Assembly: GCA_028752905.1 (NCBI GenBank)
Contig: JAQNBH010000007.1
Span: 12,028,919-12,092,918, forward strand
Direction: 5' to 3'
From: Cladorhizidae sp. MBARI D1340-BT2
Taxonomy: Eukaryota; Porifera; Demospongiae; Poecilosclerida; Cladorhizidae
DNA length: 64,000 nt
Shown here: piece by piece, positions 1-10,503 of the stretch
Numbering within the stretch: position 1 is the first letter of the stretch
Layout: every line of letters begins with the position of its first letter
The notes under the pieces: generated by a model
What the model was told of the DNA's origin: nothing
Databases searched by the model: none
The model's input: the letters and a program-made list of their open reading frames with translations, nothing else
Translations under genes and position numbers: made by a program

Positions 1-299
1 TCAGGTGTGGTGGTGTCAAATAAAATGTATTTGCTGTCGAAAAGACTGGAAACAAGAATTCACCAAATGTACCATTTTGATGATCCTTTACCTTTTAATT
101 AGAGGACAGCATGGTAATAGATTGCAAAAGGTAAAGGGTCATCTAACTGCTTGTGGTCTGCATGGTACACTCTTGTTGTTGTTTTAGTTTTGACCGATAT
201 TTATTTTTTTCAGTATTCTTAAGGTTTCTGTTTGTTTCTGTGTTTGTATGCTACCTCAACCCTTGCTATCTATCTAGCTTGTTTTTGACTGGTGTATAT
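1..299. other. Left flank, no gene recognised
   Basis: AT-rich sequence outside the segmental duplication. I see no convincing exon, repeat or RNA gene in it. Confidence 0.4.
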
Positions 300-836
300 A
301 CAATTTTCTGTTTCTAGTGAAGGTTGTTTAATATATCCATTGTAGCTTCTGTAAAAAAAAATATTGCAGTTGTACACAAACAGCTGACTGTTATTACATA
401 AAACTTAGTGAAAAGATAATGAAGAGCAATGAAACTGGGAAACTGCTCTCTTGACCATGCAATTGCAGTCTAGGAAGGCAACTTGCTTGAGCCATGTGCA
501 GTCCATAGGCACTAGGATTGGCTAGCTTCTACAGAAGCAGTAATTCCCTCTTATAAATCTATGCTTCCTCCCCACGTTGGATTAAGAGTTTAGCCCACAA
601 CAACAACAAAACAAAATATATATATACCCACACTAAGCACTTTCAATGCCAACCTGATGGCTTTTGCTTGCTTATAGTACAGTTTGGCAAAAGATAGAAT
701 TTTGTTGTTATTTCCTCAACTTCATATGCTGAAGCCATGGCAATAATGTCAGGAGGTATGTTAGAGGTCAAGTTACAATATCTTGAATTTAGATGATATT
801 GCAACATCAACCTACATTTTTAGGGTAGGTATAAGG

Positions 837-845
837 TATATAAAG
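837..845 (+). promoter_or_regulatory. TATA box of broken gene copy 1
   Basis: TATATAAAG lies 91 bp before the ATG at 936. The same box, and an upstream block containing GATGATATTGCAAC (about 791-804), recur in all three gene copies. Confidence 0.6.
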
Positions 846-935
846 AAACAAAAAGATGTAGATTTTAAGAAACATCAAAATAAAAAAATTAACACCACAC
901 TACTACTAGTCCTAGTTAGCGGCACCACATCAACC

Positions 936-1818
936 ATGAATCAATTCTACTTTTCCTTCGCACTGTTAACGATACTTTCTTCAGTCTATTGGGCACCCAC
1001 AGTATCCACTGCTGCAGAAACAACAGCTCCACCGACGTTGCCATATGCAACTTACGACTGCTTACTTACCTCCACGTTACAGAAAGCCACAGCTATAGCT
1101 TCATTTCAGAAGGGACGGTCTCTCATTGTGAGGGAACTGAATGACCGAGTCTTGCGGGTAGGTAAAAGTTCAAAGGGCACACGAAGACTATTGCAGTTGC
1201 AGTAATTATTATTATTAATCATTATATTATTATCTTTGGCAGAGTTTGGCTCAGGTGCCAACAATGTGTCCACCAGCTGTTCTCAGCGTACTGCTAAGCA
1301 TCCTAATATCAACCGTGTGCGAGGGCTTCCAGCTGTAGCCAACTGCATCGGCAAAATTGACGCTTATCTGAGGCTAATCCAGCAGAGCCAGATAGAGAGC
1401 TACAGTGAGGACATGCAGGCTCTTTATGATGTGCTCTCTGGGACTCTACTTGACCTCTACAAAGTGGTAAGAAACACAAATTAAAGCCATCTGATCTGGT
1501 TGTGATTTCATTTGCACATCACTGTAATTTCTACAGCTGTCACCCACCTACTGTAACTACACAATTCCAGCAACAGAAGAGACAAACTCAAGCAACTGTT
1601 TCACTGTTCCTCAACTTAGTATCAGATATTTTCAAGAAAATTGTAATCTTATCACCTATATCTCCAAGACAATCTTCCATGAGCTGAACTCCCTTCATAC
1701 CCTCACCATGTCCTGGCTGGAAAGTCAAGAGGTGGGTCCACTGCCAGAAATCACAAACTTGGAGTGGCTCTCTTCTCATGTCAATAAAATCTCTCCTGCA
1801 ATTGCCAAGCTAACATGA
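936..1818 (+). pseudogene. Secreted helical-protein gene, copy 1 (frameshifted)
   Basis: Three exons line up with the intact copy at 50,849: 936-1,157 (222 bp), 1,243-1,466 (224 bp) and 1,537-1,818 (282 bp, ending in TGA). Splice sites are conserved (GTAGGT donor, GGCAG acceptor; GTAAGA donor, TACAG acceptor). Exon 2 lacks 7 bp (CAATAAT) present in the intact copy after AGCGTACT. This shifts the frame and brings in a TAG about 30 codons into exon 2, so only the signal peptide and first helical segment would be made correctly. Against the intact copy I count ten other coding differences, about eight of them amino-acid changing (for example W for S at 19, C for S at 111, Y for C at 159), which fits loss of constraint. 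Exons 1 and 3 stay open. A short truncated secreted product remains possible. Confidence 0.75.
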
Positions 1819-3540
1819 AGGAATTTCTAATTTCTTCCTCTAACTGGAAAAAAAACAATTCATTCATGAAACAATCATCTTTTTAACAATGTATCTTTTA
1901 TTAGTATGTCAAACTCACTATTATATTTTCATCCAGGTATTATCAATTTCTTATCATAGAAACAATAGATCTTTGAGTAAAGATGGGGGCATACATTGTT
2001 TTACAACAGATAACTATAGGTACCCATTATGATGATGACAGGCAGAACATGGTTTCAAAAAAAAAGATAACCCCCACCCCCTCCCCACTCACCACTATGA
2101 TGCTATAGGATTGATCTTAGACAATCAGCAAGATTGGGTATATTATAATCAGTGCTCTTTGTGATCACAACTTCACAAGGTATCTCAGTGCTTCCAGGTA
2201 GGTAGGGATGTGAGATGGTATTTCACATTCATTACGAAAACGTTTTCAACCAGCACTTATGTAATTAACCAAATGATGATGGATTTTTTTCTTTACTTCT
2301 TCTTGCTTTCTTTCCTTCTGTCTCACTTTCCTTCTTTTCTCCTTACTTTCTTTCTTTCTTCTTTTACTTGATCTTTCTTTTTTGGTTTCTATTTTCACTC
2401 TGTCTTTCTTTTAAACTATTATAAAATCTTAACAAAAACGACAAAAAATACAAACATAATAACTAACCAATTAACAAACATATTTTATAACTAGAATACA
2501 TAACCAATAACTAATATACATAAATAAATAACTAATTCTTTCTTACTTCCTTTCTCCCTTGTTTTCTTTCTTTCTGAATTTCTTGCTTGGACATTATGAA
2601 AAGTGCAACTTTTTGGAAGTTGCTATTTTTATATAATGAGAACAACCCTAGCAAGCCTGTTGTGGGTTTATTGTTTATGTATGAATGTCAAACACCTATT
2701 AATGCAGACTCAATTATTATGAATAAGTTTGGTCAGGCTTAAGTATGCTATGTATTTTACAAGAAAACATTATAAAATTCCGATCAGTGACGACTCTATG
2801 GAATTTATGCATGGGCTTAATTGCTACTATTCAGTGACCTCACAGTATTTGTAGATCAGAGTTTACATCACAAATTCTTTCCATGCTTCTTTCATTCAAT
2901 GAAGATGAAAAAGAGAGTGAGAGAGAAAGAGATTGAGAGACAAAGAGAGTGAGAGAGAAAGAGAGAGGAGAGAAAGATGTGGATGGACGTGAGGAAGGAT
3001 GTACAGCTTGATGAGGAAAGGTATTGATGATACTGTTGACTTTCTTTAAAGGGTGGTTAATTTTACATGTGTTCTGTAAGTATATTTTCTGTTTTTAGTA
3101 AAGGTGCTTAATAAATCAGTTATGGCTTGTGCAAAAAAAATTGCAGTTGTACCACAACCAGCTGACTATTATTACAAAAAACTTAGTGAAAAGCTAATGA
3201 ATAGCAGTAAAATAGGTAGACTGCTGATATCCTTCGACCATGCAATTGCAGTCTAGGAAGGCAACTTAATGAGTCATATAATTGTCCAGCTTCACAGAGG
3301 CAGCAATTCGGGCTTATAAATCTATGCTTCCCCATGTTGTATGTAAAGGAGTTAAATATAACTTGGCCAGATAAACAATTAATTATAAAACAAACTCACA
3401 CTAAGCACTTTCCATGCCAGCCTGATGGTTATTTGCTTGCTTATAGTACAGTTAGTATAACATAGAATTTTGTTAAATTTCATATACTTATATGAAGCCA
3501 TGGCAATCACTCAGGAGGGAATGCTAGAGGCCAAGTAACA
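1819..3540. other. 3' flank of copy 1 and upstream region of copy 2
   Basis: Holds the 3' flank of copy 1, a pyrimidine-rich CTTT/CCTT tract (about 2,285-2,580, repeated in unit B at 52,225-52,560), a GA-rich microsatellite (about 2,905-2,975) and, from about 2,840, sequence paralogous to the upstream regions of copies 1 and 3. I see no separate gene. Confidence 0.6.
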
Positions 3541-3602
3541 ATATTTCTTGAATTTAGATGATATTGCAACAACAACCTACATTTAAGAGGCACATTACTA
3601 GA

Positions 3603-3611
3603 TATATAAAG
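3603..3611 (+). promoter_or_regulatory. TATA box of broken gene copy 2
   Basis: TATATAAAG, 75 bp before the ATG at 3,678. It is preceded by a GATGATATTGCAAC block like that of the other copies. Confidence 0.55.
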
Positions 3612-3677
3612 ATAAGCAACATCAAGGTTAAAAAACTGCACTACCACCAGGTCATAGTTAGCAGCACCAAATCAATC

Positions 3678-4519
3678 ATGAATCAATTCTACTTTTCCTT
3701 CGCACTGTTAATGATACTTTCTTCAGTCTATTCAGCAGCCAAAGAATGCACTACTGCAGAAACAACAGCGTGTACCCAACGACTGCTTACTCATCTCGGA
3801 AGCCACAACTATAGCTTCAATCCAGAAGTGACTGTCTCTCATTGTGAGGGAACTGAATGACCGAGTCTTGCAGGTAGGTAATAGTTCAAAGGGAAGACTA
3901 GGACTATTGAAGTTGCAGTGTTACTAACCATTATATTTATTACCTTTGGCAGAGTTTGGCTCAGGTGCCAACAATATGTCCACCAGCTATTCTCAGCGTA
4001 CTCAACGTTGCTGAACATCCTACTATCAACCTTTAAGGTGTAGCCAACTCCATCGGAAAAATGGACGCTTATCTGTGGCTAATCCTGCAGAGCCAGATAG
4101 AGAGCTACAGTGAGGACATGCAGGCTCTTTATGATGTGCTCTCTGGGAATCTACTTGACCTCTACAAAGTGGTAAGAAACACAATTAAAGCCATCTGATC
4201 TGGTTGTGTACATGATTTCATTTGCACATCACTGTAATTTCTACAGCTGTGACCTACCTACTGTAACTGCATAATTCGAGAAACAGAAGAGACAAACTCA
4301 AGCAACTGTTTCAATGTCCCTCAACTTAATAGAAGATATTTTAAAGAAAATTGTAATCTTATCTCAAAGACAATCTACCAAGAGCTGAACTTCCTTTATA
4401 TCCTCATCATGTCCTGGCTGGAAAGTCGAGAGTTGGGTCCACTGCCAGAAATCACAAACTTGGAGTGGCTCTCTTCTCATGTCAATGAAAACTCTCCTGC
4501 AATTGCCAATCTAACATAA
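3678..4519 (+). pseudogene. Secreted helical-protein gene, copy 2 (decayed)
   Basis: The exon equivalents are 3,678-3,873 (196 bp instead of 222), 3,954-4,171 (218 instead of 231) and 4,247-4,519 (273 instead of 282). The signal peptide start is nearly identical to that of the intact copy. Exon 1 then loses 26 bp net and its frame. Exon 2 has a net 12-bp deletion that leaves a TAA in frame (AACCTTTAAGGT). Exon 3 opens with CTG TGA where the intact copy has CTG TCA. Donor and acceptor dinucleotides survive. It lies 1.9 kb after copy 1 in the same orientation, so the two were an older tandem pair. Unit B has lost the equivalent of this copy. Confidence 0.8.
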
Positions 4520-4639
4520 AGGAATTCTATTTCTTCCTCTAATTCAATCATTTCTCAGATTGGCACATCCTCCCTGTTACAATACCCATACCTGTGTTAT
4601 AAAAAATGTTTTAATTTCTATTTATATAAGTGTGTTAGT

Positions 4640-6310
4640 AAGTTAGTTGCAAAACAAATCAAACCAATGGGATGGTTGTGCTTGCATTTTGTTAGCCAAG
4701 TATATAATGCACAATTTTGTAGAATGGAGAGCAATGGTTTCCATTCCCATGATGATGGGAAAGCCTTGGTCACATTGGTATGTGGTCGCAATGGAAGTAA
4801 GGATCTTAGAGCCGTCTCGCCAAGGTTGGTGAATCATTTAGCCGGGCTATCCAGAGAGTTCCAGGTCCTTTTCTGGAATTCCAGCTCATTCACTTTCAGA
4901 GTTATCCACTCCTCTTCCGCTGGAAAGTCATCTTCATCGATCTGATCCACATCAGCAACAAAAGGCTGCTGGCAATACTGTTCAAAGGTAAGAGGTGTCC
5001 AGATCGGGGAAGTATTCCTCCATCTTACCGACCAATTCGTCCAATAGGCCTGGACGTCTGCTTTCAAAATTTCTAGGTTATTTTGACCATCCTCGCTCTC
5101 ATCAACAAATTTGTTAATTGTAGGAAACTGTGCTGCTATGTCCTTTGCAACTCTCTTACTCCACAACTTTAGCTTACCGATAAATGAAAAAATGTCTTGT
5201 TTATGTCAAGATGATTGCTTCTTTGGAGTGCCATGCCAAGTTTCCTCTGTTAGGTGCATTGAAGATGTAGCCCAAATAGGACAGAGAGAAAAGCCGTTCA
5301 TGGTCAGAAAAGTGGTGTATCTAGTCTGATCCTTTTTGCTGCAAAAATAGTTGCACTGCCTCCCGAAGCTCATCATGCAATTCACAACCTTGTCAAGACA
5401 GCCGCCTTACTTCAGTATGGTACAGCAGCACTTCATACCACTCACTCATCTCTTTGTACAATTCTTTAAACACACAGCTTTTGAAGTCTCTGGCATTAAT
5501 GAAGTTAACAACATTGACAAGTTAGCTTTCAAGGCATCTGGAAGCATCTTAGGATGCAAGTGTATCGGTGAATGCTACAATGGTCAACAGTGATATCTGC
5601 ATTTTCCTTTTGAACAAAGCCCACAATTACCACCCATCATAGCGGGTGCACCATCAACTAACACCTGTTGAACACTGTTCCAAGCCAGTCCATTTTTCTC
5701 AAGGAAGCCACTGACTATGCTGAACCCATCCTCTGCTTTAAACATCATAGCAAGACCCTCACATAGGAAAAATTCTTCCTTCAGATCGGAGCAGTGAATA
5801 AAAAATTAAGCCCAGTAAAATAGTGCAGCTGATGACATCCGTAGATTTGTCAAATTTCAGAGAAAATTTGTCATACGGATTATTCCACTACTTGTGCCAG
5901 TATATCCAGAGTCATCTCGTCAATCCTACGTCAAATTGTGCTGATATAGAATTGAGCTTCTTAGCACTCACTCTTCACCATAATTATGCTTTGGCAACCA
6001 TCACTCATGCACATGGCATGATCAGATTTTCGGCAATCATGTGCCACTTCTGCTGCTGTGCTATCTTGTAGGTAATCTCATAGGAAGCTTCCAGAGTGTC
6101 AAGAAGATTTGCAGTACCAGTCTTTCCTAATTGAATACCCTTCAACTGCTTTGCCCTGTGTTCAATGTAGGCTAGATCTTTGTCATGGAGGTCAGGATGA
6201 CATTTCAGCAGATAGTTTGCAAGTTTTGTTGACTTCAGGCTTTCATTGATCAGAACCTTTCTGCAGATAACACACTGTAGTAAATTGACAAATCCATGAG
6301 CAAGAACAGC
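4640..6310 (-). mobile_element. Decayed hAT transposase gene (ZBED5/FAM200/SCAND3-like)
   Basis: Read on the minus strand, broken frames give the order expected of this hAT group. A BED-type zinc finger remnant (CVICRKVL near 6,270, followed by a CHPDLHDKD stretch near 6,200) comes first. The central catalytic-region motif VLVDGAPAMMGG follows near 5,640-5,680. A C-terminal region at 5,166-4,640 ends in an LGETALRSLLPL-like dimerisation segment. Several frameshifts and stops separate these pieces, so no functional transposase can be made. I could not identify terminal inverted repeats. In unit B only the zinc-finger end survives (about 52,737-52,800), so the element predates the duplication and was deleted there. 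Confidence 0.65.
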
Positions 6311-7006
6311 ATCTGAATAAGTTCATTGCTTGCTTGCCAAACAACTTTTCTGTGGAAAAAATAATAAATCCTTTGAGTGCTTGCTCTAACACTAACAGTC
6401 TGCTATCGACATAGAACATAGTCAAGTGATTGGGGCAATATAACTTTTAAACCAGAAAAACAAACACTAACTCACTATGATAACTTGAAGTGTAGAAAAG
6501 TTTTTGTCTGAATTCAGTATGCTGATCACATTTAGTCACAAAAACTAATAATGCTAAATAATTCCTAATAAGGTAAATATAAGTGAATACACCTAGCTTA
6601 CAGAATGACATCACCTATTCATCCATCACAGAAAAGGTTAAACAGTTACCTTAAACCTAATCTAGAAAGTTCTAAACTACAATACTCACTAAGAAGATCA
6701 TTACATCAGTCATTACACTGACCTAACAGTTTGTAAGTCACGTACAAAACACAGATAGCAACAACAACAAATCCATCAGTCAGCATTGCTACATTACCCC
6801 CAAGGTATTAGCTTATTACCCCCAGGTTGGGAACCAATGAAGAAAACAATTCATGAACAATTATTTTTTCAAGGGTGCATCACTCATTAGTATGTCAAAC
6901 TCGATGTTATACATTCATCCAGGTATTATCATAATAGAATTATAAAAACGGCAAAAAAATCTTCTTTGAGTAAGGATGGATTTTTTTTACAACCAATAAC
7001 TATACT
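6311..7006. other. Intergenic; old copy of the gene's 3' flank
   Basis: About 6,840-7,000 resembles the 3' flank of gene copy 1 (about 1,850-2,030): both carry a CAATTCAT.CATGAA stretch, TTAGTATGTCAAACTC, CATCCAGGTATTATCA and TCTTTGAGTAA in the same order. The rest is AT-rich with no recognisable gene. Confidence 0.5.
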
Positions 7007-7125
7007 GTGATATTTGGCAGTTGATTCACATATGAATTGTCCAGACAGGACTTGGAGTAAAAAAGAAACCCTCTCAGCTCGTACTGGCTGGACAGTCCAT
7101 GTGTGAATCAACTGCCAAATATCAC
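7007..7125. repeat. Short inverted repeat overlapping an exon relic
   Basis: Arms 7,007-7,044 and 7,088-7,125 are inverted copies (GTGATATTTGGCAGTTGATT against AATCAACTGCCAAATATCAC, extending to CCAG/CTGG). The loop is about 43 bp. In unit B part of the right arm is deleted, as often happens to palindromes. The right arm lies inside the exon-3 relic. Confidence 0.8.
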
Positions 7126-7189
7126 AGACTCAGAGTGGTTGATTTCTCATGTCAGCAAAAGTTCTCCAACAGTTCCCAAGCTTGCATGA
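7085..7189 (+). pseudogene. Relic of exon 3 tail of the secreted helical-protein family
   Basis: Read from TGG at 7,085 the frame is open for 34 codons to a TGA at 7,187. It matches the C-terminus of the intact protein in order and spacing: WLDS, then QLPNIT, EWLISHV, SKSSP and KLA before the stop, against WLES, PLPEIT, EWLSSHV, NKSSP and KLT. Only the last third of the exon is present. It follows a stretch resembling the family's 3' flank, so this looks like the end of a further, more divergent tandem copy that was rearranged. No exon 1 or 2 was found for it. Confidence 0.7.
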
Positions 7190-8224
7190 AGAGATTTCTA
7201 TTCCTTCCACTTACAATTTAAGGACCTCTCATTACTGACTAATTAATAACTGTTATAGACTCGTCCAGGTTTATCATTCACCAAATAATAAAATATATTT
7301 TTTAACCACTTGCTTTGGGCAATGCTAGACTAAGTAGGAACCTAGTAAATATAGGAATCTATCATTTCTAATGATTGATTATGACGTAGAGGTGTAGTAC
7401 TAAGCTTCCAGTGAACTAGAACAACAAATAACATCTCTTAGTATGTGAAAGCAATGGTTTAGAGGTAATTTCCCTACAACCATTTCAAAGTAGGCCTGAG
7501 TGTAATAATACATAATTGGAGCATTATAGGTAATTATTTTTCCAGTCTTACATAATCCTGTCCAAAATGAAGTATGTACTAGTGCAGCAGTAGGAAGCAG
7601 TACTGTACAACACATTCAACAGTTACACATTAGGTGGATACTGAACTTAGACTAGTAGAACCCCATAAAAGTTTGCATGCTGACAGTAGCTGCCATTTGT
7701 CTTGGAATACTTTGTCCCTCCAAAGTATTATGTCATCTTCATGCTGTGATTATCTTTTCATTATCAAAATACTCTTGCAGTGATTCACCAGTTCAACCAA
7801 CCTCCATGCAGTACACAGTCTATGCCATGAACTGTGCTCAGCCTGGCATTCAATACTTACAGGGAAAATTTGAAAAAATATCCTTTAGCTACAGCCAGAA
7901 TATGATTTTTTCCCGCCTATTAGAGTACATGGAATTCATCCAACATCTTCTGACCCTGATCAGCTGAATGTGCTTCCTTCTGTAGTAAATTCAGTATTAT
8001 AAATTGAAGTGGAGGAAGGTAGCTACATGCAAGTGAGCTACTACACTGGTCTTCTGCATCATCAAAGTTTTACTAATCCAGTTTTAACAGCTCATGAACA
8101 ATTCTCTCACAACAAAGTTCTTTAGAAGAAGCTTCTAAAATATAACTTATTCCTGTCTATAGTATTTTCTGCTAGTACTAAGTGCAGCAGTAAGCAGCAG
8201 TACTGCACAAAACAGTCAACAGTC
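7190..8224. other. Intergenic, with a duplicated short ORF of unknown status
   Basis: An ORF on the plus strand (about 7,677-7,967, 96 codons) begins with a hydrophobic segment. It contains a possible splice acceptor (CTCTTGCAG) before a stretch reading NCAQPGIQYLQGKFEK. The unit B version (54,153-54,443) stays open but changes its C-terminus by indels, which argues against a conserved protein. A weak likeness to the family's exon 3 (NCFTVPQLSIRYFQ) is noted but not claimed. The remainder shows nothing recognisable. Confidence 0.3.
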
Positions 8225-8520
8225 ACCACATTACATTCACAACTGCTCCACTGAAGCTTAGGTTTTGGAAGAGATTTTTAGATGATACCTTATGAATTGT
8301 GAAGAAGGGAAGTGAGCAGGAGTTGTTGGACCATCTAAACAACATCAAGCCATCCATAAAGTTTACCATGGAGCATGGATTGTTGCCCTTTCTGGATTGC
8401 CACCTACACAGAAGGGAAGATGGAAGGCTAAATGCAACAATTTACAGAAAACCAACACAAACCTACTGGCACCTTGGATTTCCCTGGCTGCTAAGGGGGA
8501 GGGGAGCGGGGTTGAAATCA
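8225..8520 (+). mobile_element. Penelope-like element remnant (reverse transcriptase fragment)
   Basis: The translation carries FWKRFLDDTL (the RT palm motif, F-L-D-D), a stop, then LLDHLNNIKPSIKFTMEHG, LLPFLDCHL, DGRLNATIYRKPT: the typical order in Penelope-like RTs. An internal deletion joins this directly to the element's 3' sequence (CCTGGCTGCTAAGGGGGAG). The unit B copy keeps about 660 bp more, including a GIY-YIG domain. Confidence 0.75.
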
Positions 8521-8723
8521 TGACCACAATAATTTCCTGTCTTCAGTTATTTATCATTCTTTGTTAACGTAGTGCACCTTTTTATTATTTATTTGTGTTT
8601 TTTATTTTTTATTTTTTTATGTTCTTTTAATTTGTTTTTTCCACATCTGGTTCACATGCTGGATGGATGTGCCAGGGTGTGGTTTGTATCATGTGGTGGA
8701 GAGTAGTATAGAACATCTCATTC

Positions 8724-8754
8724 CTGAAGAAAATGGTAGTTAATGACTACGCAC
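8724..8754 (+). ncRNA. Hammerhead-ribozyme-like relic downstream of Penelope-like sequence
   Basis: CTGAAGA (hammerhead core CTGATGA with one change), then a perfect 5-bp stem GTAGT/ACTAC with loop TAATG, then GCAC where GAAAC is expected. The unit B copy (55,855) keeps CTGATGA exactly. It is probably inactive as it stands. Confidence 0.35.
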
Positions 8755-10193
8755 ATGCCCTAAATAACAAGAGTAGAGTGAAGTATGGATTAAAGCCTCA
8801 CCTCTAGGGAAATACTATATAAAGTATAGAGTAAATATATAAATATAGTTACATATATCGCAAAGTACATAGCAAGCAACCTCTGCATGCCAAATGTCCA
8901 CTATCCCGTTTTCAGTGATCTAGGGTTTTGAAAGTTTATATTATACATAGCAAGTTCCCAATATATAAAGTTGAATGTGAAGCCCAAGGAGGCAGCAGCT
9001 GCACATTGAACCAAATAATGAATCCTCGCCTGGAGTCACAGATTTTCATTGCAATGATCATGTGGATGCAAGTGACAATGGTGTGCATCAATTAGAGCAA
9101 CTAGTCACTTTTCGTGATGCAAGCGCTTCCATATGATTTTCAACAATACATGATGGTTAAGTGCACATGGGTGCTTGCTATATATTTCCTATAGTAGCAG
9201 AGGTACCCGTACTCGATTGCAAAAGTGCTGTCAAGCTAGTGTGGCGTCCATCAATCTATAAACACACACGCGTTGTTGTAAATATACAAACAAATATAGC
9301 TATCCATCATGGCTACTCACTTTTTCCTCGATCTTTTTTCTTCTTTTTTTTCTTGGAGGGTCTCTTTGCTAATTTCCAGAAGCAACTACTCATCACTCGG
9401 AATTTTTTTGCTTTTGAGAAAGAAGGCATTGCTTTATGGATTTCTCTCCTGCTTTTGTTTTAGGCACTGAACATAACATCCATAGCCTTTGTTTGCAACT
9501 AATTATCTACCAATTTGCAGCTCTATTGCATCTGCTACGAAATGTTGAAATGTTTTTGTGAATATACAAATGCAGATGAACCTGCCAAACATTAAATTTC
9601 CAGAATGGACTTCTATTTGCAGATTGGACAGAAAAGAGATTGTGCAGGCTGTCAAATAATTTGCACAATTGAAATGCATGCATATGTAGATCTGGCAGTT
9701 CTCAACACAGAATAGAGCACTAAGCAGAATGGGTCTATGTTGCGGCACAGATAAAGGGATTGTTGCTGAATGACTAAAGAAAGCAACTGTCCTTACAACA
9801 AAAAAATCTCTGAATTCGCTGAGCAGCAAGCAGCTTAAAGCATGCAAAGACAAGTGGGACAGACATCTTCATTCTCTCCAGGAACAATCAAAGTTCAAGG
9901 AGATTACATGAAAGGTGAGAAAATTATCATGGAGGAGCAAACTCATCATGGAGGAGCAAACTCATCAAGAGGAGCAAACTCATCAATGGCCTCCCTTTCA
10001 AGTTACATGCTTTCTCCTGAAAGCTGGCTCGGACACCTTACTTATGCCTGTGGACCTTTCCCTCTGGAAGATATAGCATCCCTTTAAGTACATCGTGGCA
10101 CCCTAAGCCAACCACTGCACACATCCTAAACACTTGTCCTATTGCTCCCTTAAACAGGGACGATAAACCTTTGACCATGTTCCATCAGTGATG
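8755..10193. other. Intergenic sequence with a small tandem repeat
   Basis: No gene recognised. A short tandem repeat of GAGGAGCAAACTCATCA units lies at about 9,930-9,985 and again in unit B near 57,075-57,150. Shared throughout with unit B. Confidence 0.5.
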
Positions 10194-10198
10194 GTAAC
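10194..10198. repeat. Target-site duplication GTAAC, left
   Basis: GTAAC precedes the element and recurs at 15,859-15,863. The unoccupied counterpart in unit B (57,362-57,366) has TTAAC in the same context (GATG..TGCCTCTCC). Confidence 0.85.
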
Positions 10199-10420
10199 TA
10201 GAGAACTGCGCCGTGCGCATTCCCCAATCGAAGACACTGGATATAGTTTCAATGCTACAATCAAGGATGTGTGCTACAAGTGAACGGGTGTATAGTGGGC
10301 ATGCGCTAGGTAAGGGGTCGTGCACTGGGTAAGGGCCGTACGTAGTAATGTCACATATACATATCCTATCTAGTAGTAGTTAGGTGGTTCGAGCAGTCGA
10401 TGCACAGTCCATATTCACTA
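10199..10420 (-). repeat. 3' LTR of the gypsy element
   Basis: 222 bp. In element orientation it starts TAGTGAATATGG and ends CGCAGTTCTCTA. It differs from the other LTR at two positions (GTGCGC/GTACGC and AGGGCC/AGGACC on the plus strand). Its ends are TAG..CTA rather than the usual TG..CA. Confidence 0.95.
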
Positions 10421-10436
10421 CTTCCCCCCAAGTCCG
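10421..10436 (-). other. Polypurine tract of the gypsy element
   Basis: On the minus strand, TTGGGGGGAAG abuts the 3' LTR directly, the expected place for plus-strand DNA priming. Confidence 0.7.
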
Positions 10437-10503
10437 ACGGCAGGTGGACTGATGTGTGGGCTGTCATCGCTGCCCGTAGCGGTCAATTGGTTTTGGTCCC
10501 CTC

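Noticed and set aside
783..935. Longer reading frame upstream of the copy 1 start
   Set aside because: The frame is open by chance through the TATA box; the ATG at 936 starts a proper signal peptide and is shared by all copies.
7677..7967. ORF as a fourth family member
   Set aside because: Only a weak likeness to exon 3 and no shared exon borders; the unit B copy changes its C-terminus by indels.
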